This document shows, in pieces, positions 6,828 to 10,213 of a stretch of DNA of 10,213 bases. The DNA lies in the NCBI GenBank assembly GCA_002316595.1, contig DCDV01000027.1, positions 9,730 through 19,942 of the forward strand, read 5' to 3'. Numbering within the stretch: the first letter of the stretch is position 1; every line of letters begins with the position of its first letter. The notes beneath the pieces were generated by a model. That model saw nothing but the letters and a program-made list of their open reading frames with translations, was not told the DNA's origin and did not search any database. Both the position numbers and the translations under genes were made by a program. This stretch comes from Mageeibacillus sp. UBA1046. Its GTDB lineage: Bacteria > Bacillota > Clostridia > Saccharofermentanales > DTU023.

Positions 6828-9800
6828 ATGTCATTTACGCATCTTCATCTGCATACTGAATACAGTCTCCTGGATGGAGCAATCAGACTGTCAGAGCTTC
6901 CTAAGCGTCTGAAAGAGCTGGGCATGACAGCTTGCGCTTGTACCGATCACGGTGCTATGTATGGTGTGATTGACTTTTATCGCGCCATGAAAAAGGAGGG
7001 TCTTAAGCCGATCATAGGCTGCGAAGTCTATGTAGCTCCCCGCAGCTATACCGATAAAGAGGGCTCTCTGGACAGAGATCCCTGGCATCTGATTCTTCTG
7101 GCGGAGAACATGGCCGGCTACCGCAATCTCATGTGGCTGGTATCCGAGTCATTTGTGAATGGGTTCTATTATCGGCCGCGGGTAGACCACAATCTCCTGT
7201 TATCGCATAGTGAAGGGCTGATCGCCTTGTCCGCCTGCCTTTCAGGAGAAGTTCCTCAGTTAATCCTGCAAGGTCAGCATGAAGATGCGGTAAAAGCTGC
7301 TCAACGCTATGAACAGATCTTCGGCCAAGGAAATTTCTTTCTGGAAATGCAGGAAAACAATATCCCCGATCAGAAGGTTGTTAACAAAGCTCTGGCTGAG
7401 ATCAGTGAAAACACCGGAATTCCTCTGGCGGCAACTAACGACTGTCACTATATGTATCAGGATGACGCCTTCAGTCATGAAGTTTTGCTTTGTATCCAGA
7501 CAGGCAAGACTATGAGCGACCCGGACCGTATGCGCATGCATTCCGATACTTTTTATGTCAAGTCTTCGGAAGAAATGGCTGCGGCTTTTGAAGATCACCC
7601 GGAAGCAATTGCCAATACCGGCAAGATAGCCGACCGCTGCAATGTGGAACTGGATTTTGGCCATCTGTCTCTGCCGCATTTTGAGACACCTGAAGGTGAG
7701 CCGGCTGCTGTTTATTTGAGGCAGCTTTGTGCTGAGGGCTTAGAGGAACGGCTCAAAACCAAAGCCGAAGGCATTACCGAGAAAGAATACTGGCAACGTC
7801 TGGAACTCGAGCTGGAAGTCATAATCGAGATGGGTTTTGCTGATTATTATCTGATCGTCTGGGACTTTATCCGCTATGCCAGAGAAAATGGCATAATGGT
7901 TGGCCCTGGCCGCGGCTCCGGGGCAGCCTCTCTGGCTGCCTATGCCTTGCGCATCACCAATATTGATCCCCTGAAATACGGTTTGCTTTTTGAGCGTTTC
8001 CTCAATATTGAGCGCGTCAGCATGCCTGACTTTGACATAGACTTCTGCTATGAGCGCCGCGGTGAAGTTATCAAATATGTGACAAAGAAGTATGGTGAAG
8101 ATCATGTCAGCCAGGTTATTACTTTCGGAACTCTGGCAGCCAGGGCCGCCATCAGAAATGTCGCCAGAGCGATCGATGTGCCCTATGCTGAGGCGGATCG
8201 TATTGCCAAGATGGTGCCTGCAGAACTGAACATTACCTTAGGACAGGCGTTGGAGATCAATCCCGACTTGAGGCGTGATTATGAAAACAACGAAGTGACC
8301 AGGCGCATCATCGATTTAGCCAGGAGACTGGAAGGCATGCCGCGGCACGCCTCTACTCATGCGGCAGGAGTGGTAATCGCCGGACAGCCTATTACAGAGC
8401 TTGCCCCTCTGGCACGCAATGATGATTCCATTGTAGTTCAATTTACTAAAGATAATATTGAGAAAGTCGGCCTGCTCAAGTTTGACTTTCTTGGCCTGCG
8501 TACTCTGACCGTATTGCAGGATACCGTAGACATGGTCAAGGAAAATAAGGGGATTGATATAGACATCGACGCCCTGGACTTTGCTGACCCTAAAATTTAC
8601 GAGATGATTGCGGCAGGTGACACTGCCTGTGTCTTCCAACTCGAGAGTCCGGGTATGACACGCTTCATGAAAGATCTGAAACCGGATAATTTTGAAGATA
8701 TTATCGCGGGCATTTCACTTTTCAGGCCGGGACCGATGGAACAGATTCCCCGCTATGTGGAAGCGCGCCATGACCCCGGCAAAATCAAGTATGATCATCC
8801 GTTATTAGAGCCTATTCTCAACGTGACTTACGGCTGCACAGTATATCAGGAACAGGTCATGCAGATTGTCCGCGATCTGGCCGGCTTCTCTTATGGTCAG
8901 GCAGATAATGTGCGCCGCGCGATGTCTAAGAAGAAACCCGAAGTCATTGCCGGTTACAAAGATCTTTTCCTGCACGGCGGCACAGACGAGGCCGGTAATA
9001 CCGTACCCGGTGCCTGTGCTAACGGAGTGCCCTTAAAGACAGCAGAGAAGATCTTCGAGGATGTCATGGCCTTCGCCGGGTACGCCTTTAATAAGGCTCA
9101 TGGGGCATCTTATGCTGTTGTCGCTTACGACACTGCCTGGCTGAAACACTATCATCCCGTGGAATTTATGGCAGCTATGCTCAACAGCTATCTGGGCAGC
9201 CTGGAGCAGGCGGCGCAGTATGTGCGCGCGGCCAAAGAAATGGGCATTAAAATCCTGCCGCCGGATATCAATAAGAGCTATGCACGTTTCACTACCGAAC
9301 ATGGCGGCATCCGTTTTGCTTTAGGCGCGGTGAAGAATGTCGGGCAGGCTGCAATCTGCCGTCTGATTGCGGAGAGGGAAGAGAACGGCGAGTTCACAAG
9401 TTTCGGTGATTTCTTGCGTCGGGTCTGTCAATACGACATAAATAGAAAAATGATTGAAAGCCTGATCAGATCGTCAGCTTTGGACAGCTTTGGCATTCCC
9501 AGAGCGAAAATGCTGGCCGTACTGGAGCCTTTTTCTAATCAGCTTCAAAACCAGAGAAAAATGTCATCGCTGGGACAAATAAGTCTCTTTGAGCTTCCGG
9601 GCATGGAAGAAGAACAGCCGGATGATGAGCCTGTCTATCCCAATGTATCTGAATTCGATCAAGAAATTCTCCTGGCGATGGAGAAGGAAATGCTGGGCCT
9701 TTACATTACCGGCCATCCGCTGGACTCATTCGCAGAGGATCTTAAATCATTTCAGACTATTACTGCGCAGGAAATGTCGGCTTACGGCGAGCCGGAGAAT

Positions 9801-10213
9801 GACGAGCTCCCTCTGATCAATCCTGAGAACCTGGATCAGATGGATGCTATTGTCGGTGGCCAGGTCATCAAGCGCCGTAATCAATATACAAAACGTAACG
9901 ATCTGATGGCCTTCCTTTCTCTAGAAGATCTGACCGGCAGTTTTGAACTGATAGTATTCCCTGCCGTATACGCAAAATATTCTGCGCTTTTGAATGAAGG
10001 ACAAGCCCTCCTGGTAAAGGGGCGCCTTACCGTTCGCGAGGATGAGCCGATCAAAGTAATAGCGGAAGAGCTTTTTGATTTATCTGATTTGTCGAAGGCG
10101 ACCAGAAATGAGTTAGCTTCCTTTAGACACAGGAAAAATCTGTCCCCGGCTCAGCGCACCCCTTCCGTTCACAAAGCAGGTCAAAATTGCGGCGGCGTGC
10201 CGCTGGCAGATGC
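6828..10213 (+). CDS. dnaE: DNA polymerase III alpha subunit DnaE (C-terminus off the window)
   Basis: The first 1128 codons of a replicative C-family polymerase, open to the window edge with no frameshift. Domains in order: an N-terminal PHP domain beginning HLHLHTEYS (5-13); polymerase palm with GPGRGS (359-364), PDFDIDF (400-406, catalytic D401 and D403) and LLKFDFLG (549-556, D553); fingers including RHASTHAAG (346 residues into the palm-finger region, coded at 8344-8370) and the MSKKKP segment; helix-hairpin-helix region; an internal beta-clamp binding motif QISLF (917-921); and an OB fold from about 1005. The tail that normally binds tau is missing beyond the edge. All nine usual PHP metal ligands seem present. 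The ATG at 6828 is the only possible start because TGA precedes it in frame at 6822. Its ribosome site is weak (GGG at 6818-6820), so translation is probably coupled to the upstream mutase. Organisms of this kind often also have PolC, which is not in the window. Confidence 0.98.
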   Translation, partial: MSFTHLHLHTEYSLLDGAIRLSELPKRLKELGMTACACTDHGAMYGVIDFYRAMKKEGLKPIIGCEVYVAPRSYTDKEGSLDRDPWHLILLAENMAGYRNLMWLVSESFVNGFYYRPRVDHNLLLSHSEGLIALSACLSGEVPQLILQGQHEDAVKAAQRYEQIFGQGNFFLEMQENNIPDQKVVNKALAEISENTGIPLAATNDCHYMYQDDAFSHEVLLCIQTGKTMSDPDRMRMHSDTFYVKSSEEMAAAFEDHPEAIANTGKIADRCNVELDFGHLSLPHFETPEGEPAAVYLRQLCAEGLEERLKTKAEGITEKEYWQRLELELEVIIEMGFADYYLIVWDFIRYARENGIMVGPGRGSGAASLAAYALRITNIDPLKYGLLFERFLNIERVSMPDFDIDFCYERRGEVIKYVTKKYGEDHVSQVITFGTLAARAAIRNVARAIDVPYAEADRIAKMVPAELNITLGQALEINPDLRRDYENNEVTRRIIDLARRLEGMPRHASTHAAGVVIAGQPITELAPLARNDDSIVVQFTKDNIEKVGLLKFDFLGLRTLTVLQDTVDMVKENKGIDIDIDALDFADPKIYEMIAAGDTACVFQLESPGMTRFMKDLKPDNFEDIIAGISLFRPGPMEQIPRYVEARHDPGKIKYDHPLLEPILNVTYGCTVYQEQVMQIVRDLAGFSYGQADNVRRAMSKKKPEVIAGYKDLFLHGGTDEAGNTVPGACANGVPLKTAEKIFEDVMAFAGYAFNKAHGASYAVVAYDTAWLKHYHPVEFMAAMLNSYLGSLEQAAQYVRAAKEMGIKILPPDINKSYARFTTEHGGIRFALGAVKNVGQAAICRLIAEREENGEFTSFGDFLRRVCQYDINRKMIESLIRSSALDSFGIPRAKMLAVLEPFSNQLQNQRKMSSLGQISLFELPGMEEEQPDDEPVYPNVSEFDQEILLAMEKEMLGLYITGHPLDSFAEDLKSFQTITAQEMSAYGEPENDELPLINPENLDQMDAIVGGQVIKRRNQYTKRNDLMAFLSLEDLTGSFELIVFPAVYAKYSALLNEGQALLVKGRLTVREDEPIKVIAEELFDLSDLSKATRNELASFRHRKNLSPAQRTPSVHKAGQNCGGVPLAD

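Noticed and set aside
7260..8639. Several minus-strand frames of 107-139 codons across dnaE
   Set aside because: The plus frame is continuous DnaE throughout, with catalytic residues in place; the antisense frames have no start signals or family resemblance.
8950..9040. Insertion in DnaE (after MSKKKP, before the KIFEDVMAFAGYAFNKAHG region) considered as an intein or novel domain
   Set aside because: It is short and resembles the normal segment of Firmicutes-type DnaE proteins, with no splicing motifs.
1..10213. Search for CRISPR arrays, defence systems, phage genes, insertion sequences, tRNA or rRNA
   Set aside because: None seen by eye; gene content is housekeeping with ordinary spacing, so no novel multi-gene system is claimed.

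Overview
The window is a stretch of bacterial housekeeping chromosome. It holds seven protein genes: one truncated by the left edge on the minus strand, then six on the plus strand, the last cut by the right edge. Shine-Dalgarno sites of the AGGAG type sit in front of several genes. The DnaE polymerase carries an insert (near residues 718-734) of the kind I associate with Firmicutes DnaE, and the phosphohexomutase resembles Bacillus PgcA in length and motifs. Together these suggest a Firmicute, most likely a Clostridia-class organism of roughly balanced base composition. This placement rests on remembered family sequences, not on a search.

Layout: 1-696 (minus) is the N-terminal 232 residues of a GtrB/DPM1-like family 2 glycosyltransferase. 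A divergent intergenic region (697-1007) holds a candidate promoter and an operator-like palindrome for the rightward genes. 1008-2625 looks like a three-gene unit: a CsaA-like tRNA-binding-fold protein, a pyridoxamine-phosphate-oxidase-fold (Nim-like) flavoprotein, and a family 4 Fe-S uracil-DNA glycosylase whose start overlaps the end of the flavoprotein gene by 16 bases. After a 193-base gap with two possible promoters comes uvrB (2819-4900). A 162-base gap with an extended -10 promoter, a small hairpin and a 10-base tandem repeat leads into a phosphoglucomutase/phosphomannomutase gene (5063-6814). dnaE follows after only 13 bases (6828 to beyond the right edge).

Functionally the plus-strand block is rich in genome maintenance: base excision repair (uracil glycosylase), nucleotide excision repair (UvrB) and replication (DnaE with an apparently complete PHP metal site). 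The phosphohexomutase directly upstream of dnaE is the most thought-provoking arrangement, because links between carbon metabolism and DnaE are known in Bacillus. I found no tRNA, rRNA, CRISPR array, insertion sequence, prophage gene, convincing rho-independent terminator or unknown multi-gene system. The more unusual signals lie in the intergenic leaders.
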